From Anaerolineae bacterium (GTDB lineage: Bacteria > Chloroflexota > Anaerolineae > Promineifilales > Promineifilaceae): a DNA stretch of 46,408 bases. Positions 10,701 through 17,382 of the stretch are shown in pieces. The DNA lies in assembly GCA_023382655.1 (NCBI GenBank), contig JAHDWK010000041.1:1-46408 (forward strand), in the 5' to 3' direction. Positions within the stretch are counted from its first letter, which is position 1. Each line of letters opens with the position of its first letter. The notes beneath the pieces are model-generated. The model did no database searches, had not been told where the DNA came from, and worked only from the letters and a program-made list of their open reading frames with translations. Position numbers and translations under genes: made by a program.

Positions 10701-10972
10701 AGAGGGTCAAGCCCAATCGAGGGGCCTTCCACCCCGATTCCTTCACCCAGCCAGGTCATATAGACCTCACGATTGAGCATCGGCTCTGGTGAGGCGGGTG
10801 GTAAGTCGCGCACGGCCGTGCTTAATATAGGCTCAACCGGGGCACTAACAGTAAAAACAGGGTCGGCCTCTAAAGTATTAGAGGCTTCCGCATTTATTCT
10901 GGCGCTCAGCGCAAAAAATGCGCCGAATACCAAAATGACTAAGATGAACCATATTTTCCAGGCGAATTTCAT
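4778..10972 (-). CDS. Giant secreted multi-domain surface protein with C-terminal YLPIILKP tail
   Basis: The start is taken at ATG 10972 (MKFAWKIWFIL), 13 codons inside the longest frame, because TTGGAGG lies just upstream and a signal peptide follows directly (2,064 aa). In order I see an N-terminal WD/YVTN-like region of about 550 residues (DTNGDVGPDHYVQ, DPVDNCTFWYTTEY), an Ig-like domain, an Fn3-like domain (YYWRVRANNACG), a glutamine-amidotransferase-like flavodoxin fold (ILVVDDDNDGPDV), two carboxypeptidase-regulatory-like domains (GTVTDADSSLGIEGA; EGEITDSVTGDPVDA) and a second propeller-like stretch (YSGLALDPTSGVVYAA). Two NPCBM/DUF11-like repeats (VTNTGSVADTYNLTL; ITNTGNVTDTYDLTL) follow, and the protein ends TIYLPIILKP. 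No enzyme active site is certain. It lies upstream of another surface-protein gene in the same direction but is separated from it by a terminator. Confidence 0.9.
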   Translation of the reverse strand: MKFAWKIWFILVILVFGAFFALSARINAEASNTLEADPVFTVSAPVEPILSTAVRDLPPASPEPMLNREVYMTWLGEGIGVEGPSIGLDPLVSRSVNDGFTPTPLVTFEGVPSLSGVTPPDTNGDVGPDHYVQMTNFSFRIWDKGDPDNSIPPTPLIPPTLTGALFAPLGGQCTSNFGDPIVLYDDMADRWLLSQFGLSGPLGMCIAISQTPDPTGAYFLYFFPTPDFPDYPKLGAWPDAYYMGTNSGFPNAYYSFAFDRVSMLAGLPATVQSFGGLPNLMMPADADGPTAPPAGAPGIFYTFFHPSATGHPPGPERLAIYEFDVDWVTPANSTYTLVEELPIAAFNYTICGFFAGGCIAQPGTGQLLDDIAWWPMFRFQYRNFDDYAAMVGNFTVDADGNDHAGIRWFEVRKTGSTYTLEQEGTHFPTTDSRWMGSIAMDGSGNIALGYSVSSSSVIPSIRYATRLLSDPPGTLSAEAEMYTGGGVQTGIHRWGDYSNMAVDPVDNCTFWYTTEYHDTNDSGFNWNTRVGVFRIPECSGSLGPNFSMSLDPTALEICSPAAASVDVNFSWLDGYSAPVTLSALGVPSGYSAGFSVNPVVSPTVTSELSLTNVGAVTPGAYAINIVGVGTPTPTHTATLQLNLFDAVPGAPTLTSPADGAINVSLAPTFAWTAAAQGFVYDLDVATDSGFTNIVYSVTDVDDTQHTMTTALDPLSTYYWRVRANNACGSGSYSTTFSFTTEDIPPILVVDDDNDGPDVVAYYTDALDAIGAQYDVWDTNGSDNEPTATDLAPYDAVIWFTGVLFGGTAGPGPAGEAALGSWLDNGNCMLISSQDYLYDRGQTAFMSNYLGMASGTSDVGQTTVTGAGTVFTGLGPYSLVYPFTNYSDIISPNGTAELAFSGNQGDAAINKDSGVYRTTFWGFPFEAIPTAGDRQTAMQTVLNWCGALGATGTLAGTVTDADSSLGIEGATITAVGPGTFSTQTNANGDYSITLPIGTYDVTASADNYVPVTVNSIDIMTGTTTTQDFVLQGSSLTYSPPEIEEFMEIGDVVSNTVTVTNTGPLPIDWEVTISNYGGPLWIQQVAPAYVPPAVTSNTANNLQQFATEKANNIQVPPTATADAPDLAVLLDQQPNQVNGLFSDSDCGLCGTGAQSIAENFSLASTETIGQIIFWTGYFPGDVAIDPDLITVIFHEDAGGFPGAVVSTEANVPYERVQTGVILFGVHEWMHTLTLAAPVTLGPGNYWVEIFNATVGSSENFFWETGNPDTIGNGLTGSAWSTSVPGSAWNFDGATELAVQLVTGSGGTQWAYAVPDSGTIPANSVATFEVVFDASSLYQTGDYTADLNFSGTFVNVVPTMPLTMHLSCSTCGFLEGEITDSVTGDPVDASIHITSTSGFDVTLSGSSYAVAVQPGTYHLTVSADGYFDESATVTVAAGQTVVTDFALVFINAILEYSPASYERTLALGQVLTDLMIISNTGTLAFDYELSDIETGSPVLVTIPASDGNFPRGAAALSMGPVPHNGNNAGQPASATLETLLGANAYSVEHANLFYTIFDIDVPAVLPNIGPMPATGGFIGAGEYVNGSVYMVDTVNAMWEVDPATGAILNTYTATPPGGGQTYSGLALDPTSGVVYAATTSCGASSLYTIDPPTGVATLVGAVTNGGCLIGIAVDGNGDLWGYDIIADVLLSIDKNTGAGTIVGSIGFDANFGQGMGWDPNTDTLYMAAFNNGVFLAELRSVDRTTGNTALIGVLGSTTPGGLTQLPWLGFEIGGGGDAIWLDEDPITGTVAAGSMEMVDIIFDASVVTQTGTYTAEIRFDGTFDNDVPPAQVVMHVVADASFGVTVGADPDAQSGDAGTTVAYTVWVTNTGSVADTYNLTLSGNDWDTTLSVNSITIETGEADSVTVWVDIPAGALGNEMDVVTVQATSVNDPTATGSVDLTTSVTAVYAMEMSGDMANSGAPGSTVMYALTITNTGNVTDTYDLTLGTHSWPAQFPGGNSVTVAAGDSTTVMLHVDIPASATDGQTDSVMVTATSTNDSSVTSSATMTTTAVVTAYTIYLPIILKP

Positions 10973-11030
10973 GTGATTTTCCTCCAAGTAGTTTTCCTGG
11001 TTTGCGTGCATGGGAAAGCGTGTCTGGCTA

Positions 11031-11058
11031 TTTATACTTTCCCAGAAACAGAACTTAA
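11031..11058 (-). promoter_or_regulatory. Possible sigma-70-type promoter of the 2,064-aa surface protein gene
   Basis: On the minus strand TTAAGT (11058-11053) and TATAAA (11036-11031) are separated by 16 bp, about 60 bp before the start at 10972. The -35 match is poor, so this is only a candidate. The rest of 10973-11245 is AT-rich. It also holds the nearly palindromic CTGGTATAATACCAG around 11151-11165 and the hairpin listed separately. Confidence 0.3.
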
Positions 11059-11201
11059 GAAGTCATTTGACAGGACTTCACAATAAGTTTTCATTCAATT
11101 TTGGGATGTTTTCATGCAACCTCCTTTGGGTAAGAGTAAGAAGTCGGCCCCTGGTATAATACCAGCTTATGCGCGGTAAAGCACGCTCAGTTAGGAACAA
11201 A

Positions 11202-11231
11202 ACCTGACAGGTTTTTTGAAACCTGTCAGGT
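11202..11231 (-). terminator. Dispersed hairpin repeat (ACCTGACAGGTTT family), probable terminator after the baeRF gene
   Basis: Perfect 13-bp arms ACCTGACAGGTTT and AAACCTGTCAGGT flank TTTG. The hairpin starts 15 bases past the stop of the minus-strand gene at 11246. A nearly identical hairpin lies at 24131-24162 and relatives at 32551 and 35733, so this is a repeat family placed at gene ends. Confidence 0.7.
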
Positions 11232-11245
11232 CTATCTGGTTATGA

Positions 11246-12349
11246 TTAATAACGCAGCAAGGCGCCGATACGGCCGTGCCCTTCCAGCTTGGGGTTGTCC
11301 CGAATCACCTCCACATGACCACCACTGTCCAGGGTAACAGCACAGGCCGCGTCTACGACATCGGAAACGGCCGTCAACTCTTCGGCGCTCATGGGGCTTT
11401 TAGTCAGATTGGCCACCAGGAAACCGGAGGTTTCATCCACATAACCGGGAAAACGGTAGCCATCGCTGAGGATCAGGGTTTGCACACGCCGTTCACTGAC
11501 GGCTTGTAAAGTATCATCCAAACCGGCAACGGCCGTGCCCCCTCGGGCTACTGTAGAGGCCCAGGTATCCACCAATTTCTCTTCCCGCTCAGCATTCGCC
11601 TCCTGTAACAATCGCAATGAGAGCTTGCGCACCTCGTGTTCACCAGCATTCATATCCATAGGGAAGACGCCAGCTATGCAGCTTTGCAACTGTTTGGGCA
11701 GTAGTTCGCGGAACTCGGCGACCGTCTCCGAGGTGCCCGCCAGGAAAAGACGGCGAATAGGTTTGCCCTGGAAGAAATGGGCGGCGGCCACGGCCGTTTC
11801 CCGCAAATTACGGTGGGCCACTTCTTCTTCATGGCGACCACCGCCAACACCCCCACGCATACCAACGGCAGAGGAGCCTAAACCTTGCTTGAGTTTGTGG
11901 ACTTCTTCCCCCATGGTGCCATCTACTGCCTGCAATTCACCCAAATGGTACTCAAAAAAGCGTCCACCTACCCGGTCTGCCAGGATGACGCCATAATGGG
12001 CGTAGAAATCTATCAGGTGCGCCAGCGGTTTGACATACGGTTTATGCCCTACCCGCACCCGGTTGCGAAAGGCAACGGCCGTAGGATAAGCCCGGAAAAA
12101 TTCGCCATCATGACCACTGAACACAGCTACACCCGGCATTGACCAGTCGTAGCCCAAATCCAGGTATTGCTCAATGGCTGCCGCCGCTTTTTCATGGTCA
12201 ACTTCGGCAGCACGCATCATGCCTTTGACTTGATGTTTGATCGTTTCCGTGTTTTCATGCGCCGTATCTGAATCCAGATAAAGGCTAATGACAACGCCAT
12301 TTTTGGATTGATAGGCCAATAACTCTTGCAACTCCTCTTGGGTTATCAT
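11246..12349 (-). CDS. Bacterial archaeo-eukaryotic release factor (baeRF)-like protein
   Basis: This 367-aa protein starts at ATG 12349 behind a strong AGGAGG. The layout matches bacterial relatives of eRF1/Pelota/Vms1. An N-terminal alpha/beta domain (VVISLYLDSD) is followed by a central domain (GVILADRVGGRFFEYHLGE) with a glycine-rich loop at residues 158-172. A C-terminal L7Ae/eRF1-3-like domain contains LILSDGYRFPGYVDETSG and ends near ACAVTLDSGGHVEVI. The loop (MRGGVGGGRHEEE) sits where GGQ lies in eRF1 and peptidyl-tRNA-cleaving relatives, but here Gln is absent and Arg-His follows the glycines. By family analogy it may act on stalled ribosomes or peptidyl-tRNA. That role is inferred, and the exact subfamily is not settled. 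Confidence 0.7.
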   Translation of the reverse strand: MITQEELQELLAYQSKNGVVISLYLDSDTAHENTETIKHQVKGMMRAAEVDHEKAAAAIEQYLDLGYDWSMPGVAVFSGHDGEFFRAYPTAVAFRNRVRVGHKPYVKPLAHLIDFYAHYGVILADRVGGRFFEYHLGELQAVDGTMGEEVHKLKQGLGSSAVGMRGGVGGGRHEEEVAHRNLRETAVAAAHFFQGKPIRRLFLAGTSETVAEFRELLPKQLQSCIAGVFPMDMNAGEHEVRKLSLRLLQEANAEREEKLVDTWASTVARGGTAVAGLDDTLQAVSERRVQTLILSDGYRFPGYVDETSGFLVANLTKSPMSAEELTAVSDVVDAACAVTLDSGGHVEVIRDNPKLEGHGRIGALLRY

Positions 12350-12412
12350 GGTACCTCCTACAATACCGTTAAGGTCTGGCTGGGATGAGAGCTACAATGA
12401 CTCGATAAAAGA

Positions 12413-12447
12413 GCATAATCCGTCGGTTTACGGGTCACGCATCACGG
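12413..12447. repeat. Heptamer array overlapping the htrA stop codon
   Basis: Five degenerate 7-mers follow one another: GCATAAT, CCGTCGG, TTTACGG, GTCACGC, ATCACGG. The htrA stop (TGA on the minus strand, 12444-12442) lies in the last unit. This is the weakest member of the tandem-repeat class but has the same unit length and the same placement at a stop codon as the others. Confidence 0.45.
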
Positions 12448-13629
12448 CCGTTCGCCTAAGATCAAGGGTACTTTTATTTCTTCTCCCTGACGGATCACCG
12501 TCAACTCCACCGTCTCGCCCACCTGCGTTTCAAAAACCAGGTAGCTCAACAAATCATCTGAACTGTTCACCGACACCCCGTTGATGGCAATAATGTAATC
12601 CCCGTCCGGCGCAAAGGATGCATCCAGGTTATGCCCAATCAATCCGGCGTTTTCGGCCGGTGTACCCTGGCCTACGCCTGTCACCCATACACCCTGAGAC
12701 GGTAAGGCCAGTGCTTCTAGTTCACGCAGGGTAAAGGGCTCAGAACGCATACTGATACCCATATATGGGTAGCGGTACTGCCCCGTGGTGATGAGCGCCG
12801 GGACGATATTACGCACGGCATTCACCGGAATGGCATAACCCACACCGGAATTAGCCCCTGTGCGCGACAAAATGGCGCTGTTGACGCCAATGACACTACC
12901 ATCCAGATTCAACAAGGGGCCACCGGAATTGCCCGGATTGATCGCGGCGTCAGTTTGAATAATTTGGGGAATTGAGAAAAAACCGCCGGCTACCGACCGC
13001 TGCGATTCTAAGGTGCGGCCTAAGGCGCTGATGATGCCCACCGACATGGAACTGGCTTCGCCGAAAGGATTGCCAATAGCCACTACAAACTGCCCCACTT
13101 GCAAGGTGTTGGAGTCAGCCAGCGTGACCGGTGATGAGGTAGCAGGCAATTCATCCACCTGCAACACCGCCAGATCGCTATCTACGTCTGTGCCCACGAC
13201 ATTCCCAAAACGGCGCTGCCCATCAGGGAACACCACCTCATATTCATCGCCGCCTTCAATTACATGATTATTGGTGATAACGTGCCCATCGGCGTCAAAG
13301 ACAAAGCCGGTGCCAGAGCCAAGAAAATCGTTTTGGGTATAGACGAAGATATGAACAACCGAGGGATTGACCTGTTGGTAAATTTGAATGAGACGTTGTT
13401 CCAGTTCTGTACTGATCTGGCTGTTCACGGCCGTGTTGCCCAACCCTACCGGCTCCACCACCGGCATTTCAGAGCGCACGGTAGCCACCGCCTCGGCGAC
13501 AATGACCTGGGTATCTACCGTGCTGACGGGTATGATGCTGGCCGGGTTGGTGGTGGCCTGGCAAGCTAAGGCCAGGAAAAATAAAAGGAAAACGAAAAGG
13601 TAAAAGGATTTATGCAGGTTGCGGATCAT
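12442..13629 (-). CDS. HtrA/DegP-type trypsin-like serine protease, lipoprotein with PDZ domain
   Basis: This 395-aa protein starts at ATG 13629 after GAGGAG. An N-terminal hydrophobic segment ends in the lipobox LALAC (Cys23), so it is probably lipid-anchored outside the membrane. The chymotrypsin-fold triad is His122 (TNNHVI), Asp152 (SDLAVL) and Ser235 (NPGNSGGPL). A C-terminal PDZ domain begins near residue 290 (MGISMRSEPF) and contains the DGDYIIAINGVSV segment. Family members degrade or refold damaged envelope proteins. Residues 30-80 form a linker without clear structure. The last codons overlap a heptamer array. Confidence 0.93.
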   Translation of the reverse strand: MIRNLHKSFYLFVFLLFFLALACQATTNPASIIPVSTVDTQVIVAEAVATVRSEMPVVEPVGLGNTAVNSQISTELEQRLIQIYQQVNPSVVHIFVYTQNDFLGSGTGFVFDADGHVITNNHVIEGGDEYEVVFPDGQRRFGNVVGTDVDSDLAVLQVDELPATSSPVTLADSNTLQVGQFVVAIGNPFGEASSMSVGIISALGRTLESQRSVAGGFFSIPQIIQTDAAINPGNSGGPLLNLDGSVIGVNSAILSRTGANSGVGYAIPVNAVRNIVPALITTGQYRYPYMGISMRSEPFTLRELEALALPSQGVWVTGVGQGTPAENAGLIGHNLDASFAPDGDYIIAINGVSVNSSDDLLSYLVFETQVGETVELTVIRQGEEIKVPLILGERP

Positions 13630-13681
13630 GAAATGTGAACTCCTCTTTGATTGCGTAGGGGGAAGCCGCCAAAAAGGAGTA

Positions 13682-13873
13682 TTACTGTAAAAGGGCCAAT
13701 CCCGACACGGCCGTAAACACAGCCACAGTCTTAGATCTTGCTTCTGTTTGTTGATTGCCGGGGTATTTGTTTGGATACAAGTTGCAGGCTAAATTTTGAC
13801 ACGCGCGTTTGATTTTTTTGTCATTTACCGTCTTTTTGACCCCCAAAACGCGATAGTTATCTTTATTATTCAT
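13682..13873 (-). pseudogene. Degenerate J-domain (DnaJ-like) remnant lacking HPD
   Basis: From ATG 13873 the 64-residue frame reads MNNKDNYRVLGVKKTVNDKK, then IKRACQNLACNLYPNKYPGN. It follows helix I, helix II and the loop of DnaJ J-domains (DYYxVLGV...DxxIKxAYRxLA...HPDKNPG). The invariant His-Pro-Asp that activates Hsp70 is Tyr-Pro-Asn here. After the loop the similarity fades (EARSKTVAVF) and there is no zinc or C-terminal region. It is either a decaying fragment or a J-like protein unable to stimulate DnaK. A longer start at 13924 is possible but lacks J-domain sequence. Confidence 0.6.
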
Positions 13874-14068
13874 GGGTCTGCTTCTGTTCCTGTTCCCGCA
13901 AGTAGGTGGCAGAGGAAAAGCCACTTGCTGTCATTTTAGGGGGGAGGAGGAAGGACTGTCAAGGGTTTATACATGAGAAAATATACCACAACCCGAACAT
14001 CCTGATGCGCGGACATCGGTCATTCTGTTTACCAAACGGTGTTGACCTGGGTGGCGACCAATTTATAT

Positions 14069-14293
14069 CTATGATGCCTCTGATTCCTCTAGTGATTCTT
14101 CAGGGGCGTCTGGCGCGGGTCGGGGCACAAAGCGCTGCATCTGGCGCACCGGCACTTTCACCTGTTTGCGACAGTTGGCACATTCCACCACCACCGATTT
14201 TTGTCTCTTTTCCAGGGCTTGGGGCACAGCCATAGCCATAAACTCCCGGCCTAAACTAAACGAGTGACCACAATAATTACAGCGAACGTTCAT
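14069..14293 (-). CDS. Small zinc-ribbon protein
   Basis: This 74-aa protein starts at ATG 14293, chosen over an upstream frame start at 14359 because TGGAGGAAA precedes it. Two Cys-x2-Cys knuckles (CNYCGH near residues 5-9 and CANC near 37-40) form a probable zinc ribbon. A basic KVPVRQMQRFVP stretch and an acidic tail (EESLEESEAS) follow. Function is unknown. Small ribbons of this kind often bind nucleic acid or partner proteins. It is transcribed away from the S26-like gene. Between 13874 and 14068 I see no gene or clear signal. Confidence 0.65.
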   Translation of the reverse strand: MNVRCNYCGHSFSLGREFMAMAVPQALEKRQKSVVVECANCRKQVKVPVRQMQRFVPRPAPDAPEESLEESEAS

Positions 14294-14431
14294 AACAATT
14301 TCCTCCAGGGCAGGTGTGAACATTGTAACCCCATTGGCAATAAGGTGACAAGGTGACAAATATCAGATGATGCTCGTTGTTTATAGGATGATTCCTGACT
14401 TCACCAAAGAGTTGCGGCATAATCAGCCATC

Positions 14432-14977
14432 GTGATGAACCAACCGGACCCCCAAGAGTTGACCGCGCTGCTGCAAAAAAGTTTGCAAGACGGCCGTCAG
14501 GCAACCCTTACCGTCACCAGCAACAGCATGTCCCCCCTCATCCGTCGAGGGGATCAGGTGATGATCGCGGCTTTGACACGGCCGTTGTTGCCCGGCGACA
14601 TTATTACCTTTAGGACAGAGAGTGGCCTGCTCACCCATCGCTTCTGGGGCTATGTCCCAGATGAAGAACCACCCTTGTTGATCACGCGAGGCGACAAGCC
14701 AATGGTATTTGACCCGCCAACGCCTGCGGCGAACGTGGTGGGGCAGGTGATCATGCGGCAGCGGCACGGCCGTTGGCTGCATCTGGGTCAGGGGAATGGG
14801 TTGTGGCTAAACCGGCATTTATGCCGGCTGGCAGCTTCTGATAACTGGGGTTTGATGGGTGGAACGCCGCCCCAAACGGCTGCCGGGTTCCGCCGGACCT
14901 GGTGGTGGATGGGGGTCCATTGGGTTTTGCAGACGTGGGCCAGACTGGTGACGGCCGTTCTCATTTGGCGCGATTGA
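14432..14977 (+). CDS. S24/S26 family signal-peptidase-like protein
   Basis: The protein is 181 aa from GTG 14432, or 180 aa from ATG 14435. The box TSNSMSPLIRRGD (residues 29-41) matches the signal peptidase I/S26 nucleophile motif, with Ser32 the likely nucleophile. THRFWGY and ITRGDKP resemble the later boxes of short archaeal/SipW-type enzymes, which use His rather than Lys as base. There is no strong N-terminal membrane anchor. The hydrophobic segment is at the C-terminus (WWMGVHWVLQTWARLVTAVL), as in small peptidase-like proteins from peptide-maturation gene clusters. The substrate is unknown. It converges with the histidine kinase gene, with only 5 bp between them. Confidence 0.7.
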   Translation: MMNQPDPQELTALLQKSLQDGRQATLTVTSNSMSPLIRRGDQVMIAALTRPLLPGDIITFRTESGLLTHRFWGYVPDEEPPLLITRGDKPMVFDPPTPAANVVGQVIMRQRHGRWLHLGQGNGLWLNRHLCRLAASDNWGLMGGTPPQTAAGFRRTWWWMGVHWVLQTWARLVTAVLIWRD

Positions 14978-14982
14978 TCTGC

Positions 14983-16539
14983 TCAGGTATCCAGCACTTG
15001 CCGAATTTTGCGGGCCAACACTTCCAGCGTAAATGGTTTCTGAATAAAAGCGGTACCTGCTTCCAGCGTTCCTTGTTTGGCCAGTGACTCATCGGCATAA
15101 CCAGACATAAAGATGATCTTTAATTCCGGGTAACGGCCACGCACCTTGTCGGCCAATGCGGTCCCCGTCAGGCGAGGCATCACAATATCTGTCAGCAGCA
15201 AGTCTACTTGACGGGGGATTTCATTGCTTTCCAGTAGACGGAGGGCATCTTCACCGTTGACGGCCGTACAAACCGTATACCCCTGTTGTTCCAGCAGTTC
15301 GGTCACAATCTGGCGCACCACCGGTTCATCTTCCACTAATAGGATAGACTCTTCCCCCTGGGGTAACAACGTCATCGGCTCACTGACCACACGGTCTGCC
15401 TCCGACACAGCCACAGAGGGCAGGAAAATGTGGAAAGTGGTTCCCCGGCCCGGCCGGCTCTCAACCTGAATATGACCACCGTTTTGCTTCACGATCCCAT
15501 AACACGTCGCCAACCCCAATCCCGTACCTTTTCCCGGCTCCTTCGTCGTAAAGAAGGGATCAAAGATGCGCGCTTTCACCTCGTCCGTCATACCCATGCC
15601 GGTATCAGTCACACTCAGGCAAACATATTCCCCCGGCATCACATCCACATGCTGGTGCGCATATTGCGGCGTTAGCACCTTATTCTCGGTGCGAATGGTC
15701 AATTTGCCGCCATCAGGCATGGCATCACGGGCATTCACCACCAGATTCACCATGACCTGTTCCACCTGTCCAGGGTCTACTTTAACAAGACTTAGATTTT
15801 GCCCCGGCAGCGTCACTAACTCAATATCGGCGTTGATCAGACGGCGCAGCAATTTATCCAGATTGAGCACCACTTCGTTCAAATTCAATACACGCGGCGC
15901 TACCACCTGTCGCCGCGCAAACGCTAGCAATTGGTGGGTCAGATTAGCCGCGCGCTGGCTGGATTCCTCAATGCCTACCAGTTTGCTGTAAACCGGGTGG
16001 TTAGGCGGCACGTGCCGTCGCGCCAGACTGGCATAACTGAGAATAGCGGTCAGTACATTATTAAAATCATGGGCAATACCGCCAGCCATGTGTCCAATCG
16101 CTTCCATTTTCTGCGCCTGCCGCAGCTCGGCTTCCAATTTCAATCTCTCAGCCTGGGCGCGGTAGCGTTCAACAGCATAACGAATGGATCGCTCCAGAAT
16201 CTGGGGGTTAATCTGCCCTTTCACCAGGTAATCGGCCGCGCCTGCTTCCATGGCTTCCAGGTCTACCTGGTGATCACCCTGTCCGGTGAGCAAAATGACC
16301 GGCGCTTTACAGCCATTTGCCACCGCCCAGCGCAGCAGTTCCAGCCCACTAAATTTGCCCAACCGAAAATCTACCAGATAGATGTCATGCACGTTTTGGG
16401 CGATTCTATCTAAGGCAGCTTCATAGGTAGCTACCCAATCCAAAGCATAACGATTATCGCCAATATCCGCCAATAAATCTTGAGTGATAAGATAGTCATC
16501 TTCGTCATCATCTACCAGTAATATGTGTATCGGGTCCAT
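14983..16539 (-). CDS. Hybrid sensor: receiver - histidine kinase - receiver
   Basis: This 518-aa soluble protein has no membrane segment. The N-terminal receiver has acidic residues DDDEDD (10-15) and phospho-acceptor Asp57 (YLVDFRLG). The HisKA box GGIAHDFNN carries His157. The HATPase region shows the N box (NLVVNARDAMPDGG), DTGMGM and GTGLGL. The C-terminal receiver holds Asp451 (LLLTDIVMP). Signals probably enter by phosphotransfer to the first receiver, because no PAS or GAF domain is present. It lies 105 bp downstream of a single-domain receiver gene in the same direction, suggesting one phosphorelay operon. Confidence 0.93.
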   Translation of the reverse strand: MDPIHILLVDDDEDDYLITQDLLADIGDNRYALDWVATYEAALDRIAQNVHDIYLVDFRLGKFSGLELLRWAVANGCKAPVILLTGQGDHQVDLEAMEAGAADYLVKGQINPQILERSIRYAVERYRAQAERLKLEAELRQAQKMEAIGHMAGGIAHDFNNVLTAILSYASLARRHVPPNHPVYSKLVGIEESSQRAANLTHQLLAFARRQVVAPRVLNLNEVVLNLDKLLRRLINADIELVTLPGQNLSLVKVDPGQVEQVMVNLVVNARDAMPDGGKLTIRTENKVLTPQYAHQHVDVMPGEYVCLSVTDTGMGMTDEVKARIFDPFFTTKEPGKGTGLGLATCYGIVKQNGGHIQVESRPGRGTTFHIFLPSVAVSEADRVVSEPMTLLPQGEESILLVEDEPVVRQIVTELLEQQGYTVCTAVNGEDALRLLESNEIPRQVDLLLTDIVMPRLTGTALADKVRGRYPELKIIFMSGYADESLAKQGTLEAGTAFIQKPFTLEVLARKIRQVLDT

Positions 16540-16644
16540 TTTGGTACTTAATCATTCCTGAAGAAACAGATCGCAGGCACTAAACATTACTTACCTGTAC
16601 ACGGCCGTTCAGCCATCACATACTTGCCTGAAAACACAAACTGC

Positions 16645-17112
16645 TCAAAAAGCGGGATCAGGATCATTAGGCGGCAGTTCTACCAGTTCAAACCAATACT
16701 TACCAATCGCTTGAATGACCTTCACCAGCGCCGCAAACGTAACCGGCTTGGTAATGTAAGAACTGGCGCCCAGATCATAACTGCGGTAAATGTCTTCCTC
16801 CCCTTTAGATGTCGTCAAAACCACAATGGGAATCCGGCGTAGGTGTGGGGTTCGTTTGATCTCTTCCAGGGCTTCACGGCCGTCTTTTTTCGGCATGTTT
16901 AAGTCCAACAATATCAACCCTGGCATGGGATCGTCTTGTAAATGCGCATACTTATCACGGCGAAACAGATAATCCATTAACTGTTCGCCATCTTCCACAA
17001 AGTGCAGAAAATTCACCAGACGCGCTTCTTCCAGAGCTTCTTGCGTCAATAGGCGGTCATCAGCATCATCATCTGCCATCAAGATCGTTAATGGTTGTCC
17101 TACTTTGCCCAT
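16645..17112 (-). CDS. Single-domain response regulator, Rcp1 type
   Basis: This 155-aa protein starts at ATG 17112 behind AAAGGAG. Receiver hallmarks are ADDDADD (13-19), Asp70 (LILLDLNMPKKDG), Thr95 (VVLTTSK) and Lys (YITKPV). The form LNMPKKDGREAL and the longer loop before beta-3 are typical of Rcp1-like regulators, which often partner with phytochrome or hybrid kinases. No output domain is present, so it probably passes phosphate to or from the adjacent hybrid kinase. Confidence 0.92.
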   Translation of the reverse strand: MGKVGQPLTILMADDDADDRLLTQEALEEARLVNFLHFVEDGEQLMDYLFRRDKYAHLQDDPMPGLILLDLNMPKKDGREALEEIKRTPHLRRIPIVVLTTSKGEEDIYRSYDLGASSYITKPVTFAALVKVIQAIGKYWFELVELPPNDPDPAF

Positions 17113-17382
17113 GCTCGGCTACTCCTTTGGTGCAAGAATGCTATGTTCAATGACGATTCGTTTGCAATTGTATAAGAGCACTCACAGGTTAACGTTCGCA
17201 TCTTGTCTATGGTGGTTACTGTTGGACCCCGGTTTGAATATCATCCACCCTGCAAGGAAATTCAGGAATCAGGCAATCCGCCACTATCATATAAAAATTA
17301 TATAAATTTGCCACTTGTTTTGTGAACCATTTGTTTCAGACCGGGCCGGTTGACCAAGAACCCTATGGGGCTTGAGGGGTTT
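17113..17382. other. Intergenic region with weak terminator-like sequence
   Basis: No gene was found in this 270-bp stretch. It carries the AT-rich AAAAATTATATAAATTT near 17293-17309. The only other structure is AACCC...GGGGTTTTT at 17359-17384, overlapping the stop of the helix-hairpin-helix protein gene. On the minus strand that reads AAAAACCCCTCAAGCCCC, at best a weak terminator. Confidence 0.4.

Noticed and set aside
13906..14235. 109-aa plus-strand frame overlapping the zinc-ribbon gene
   Set aside because: No ribosome-binding site and no domain. The opposite strand has a GGAGG-led gene with two Cys knuckles.
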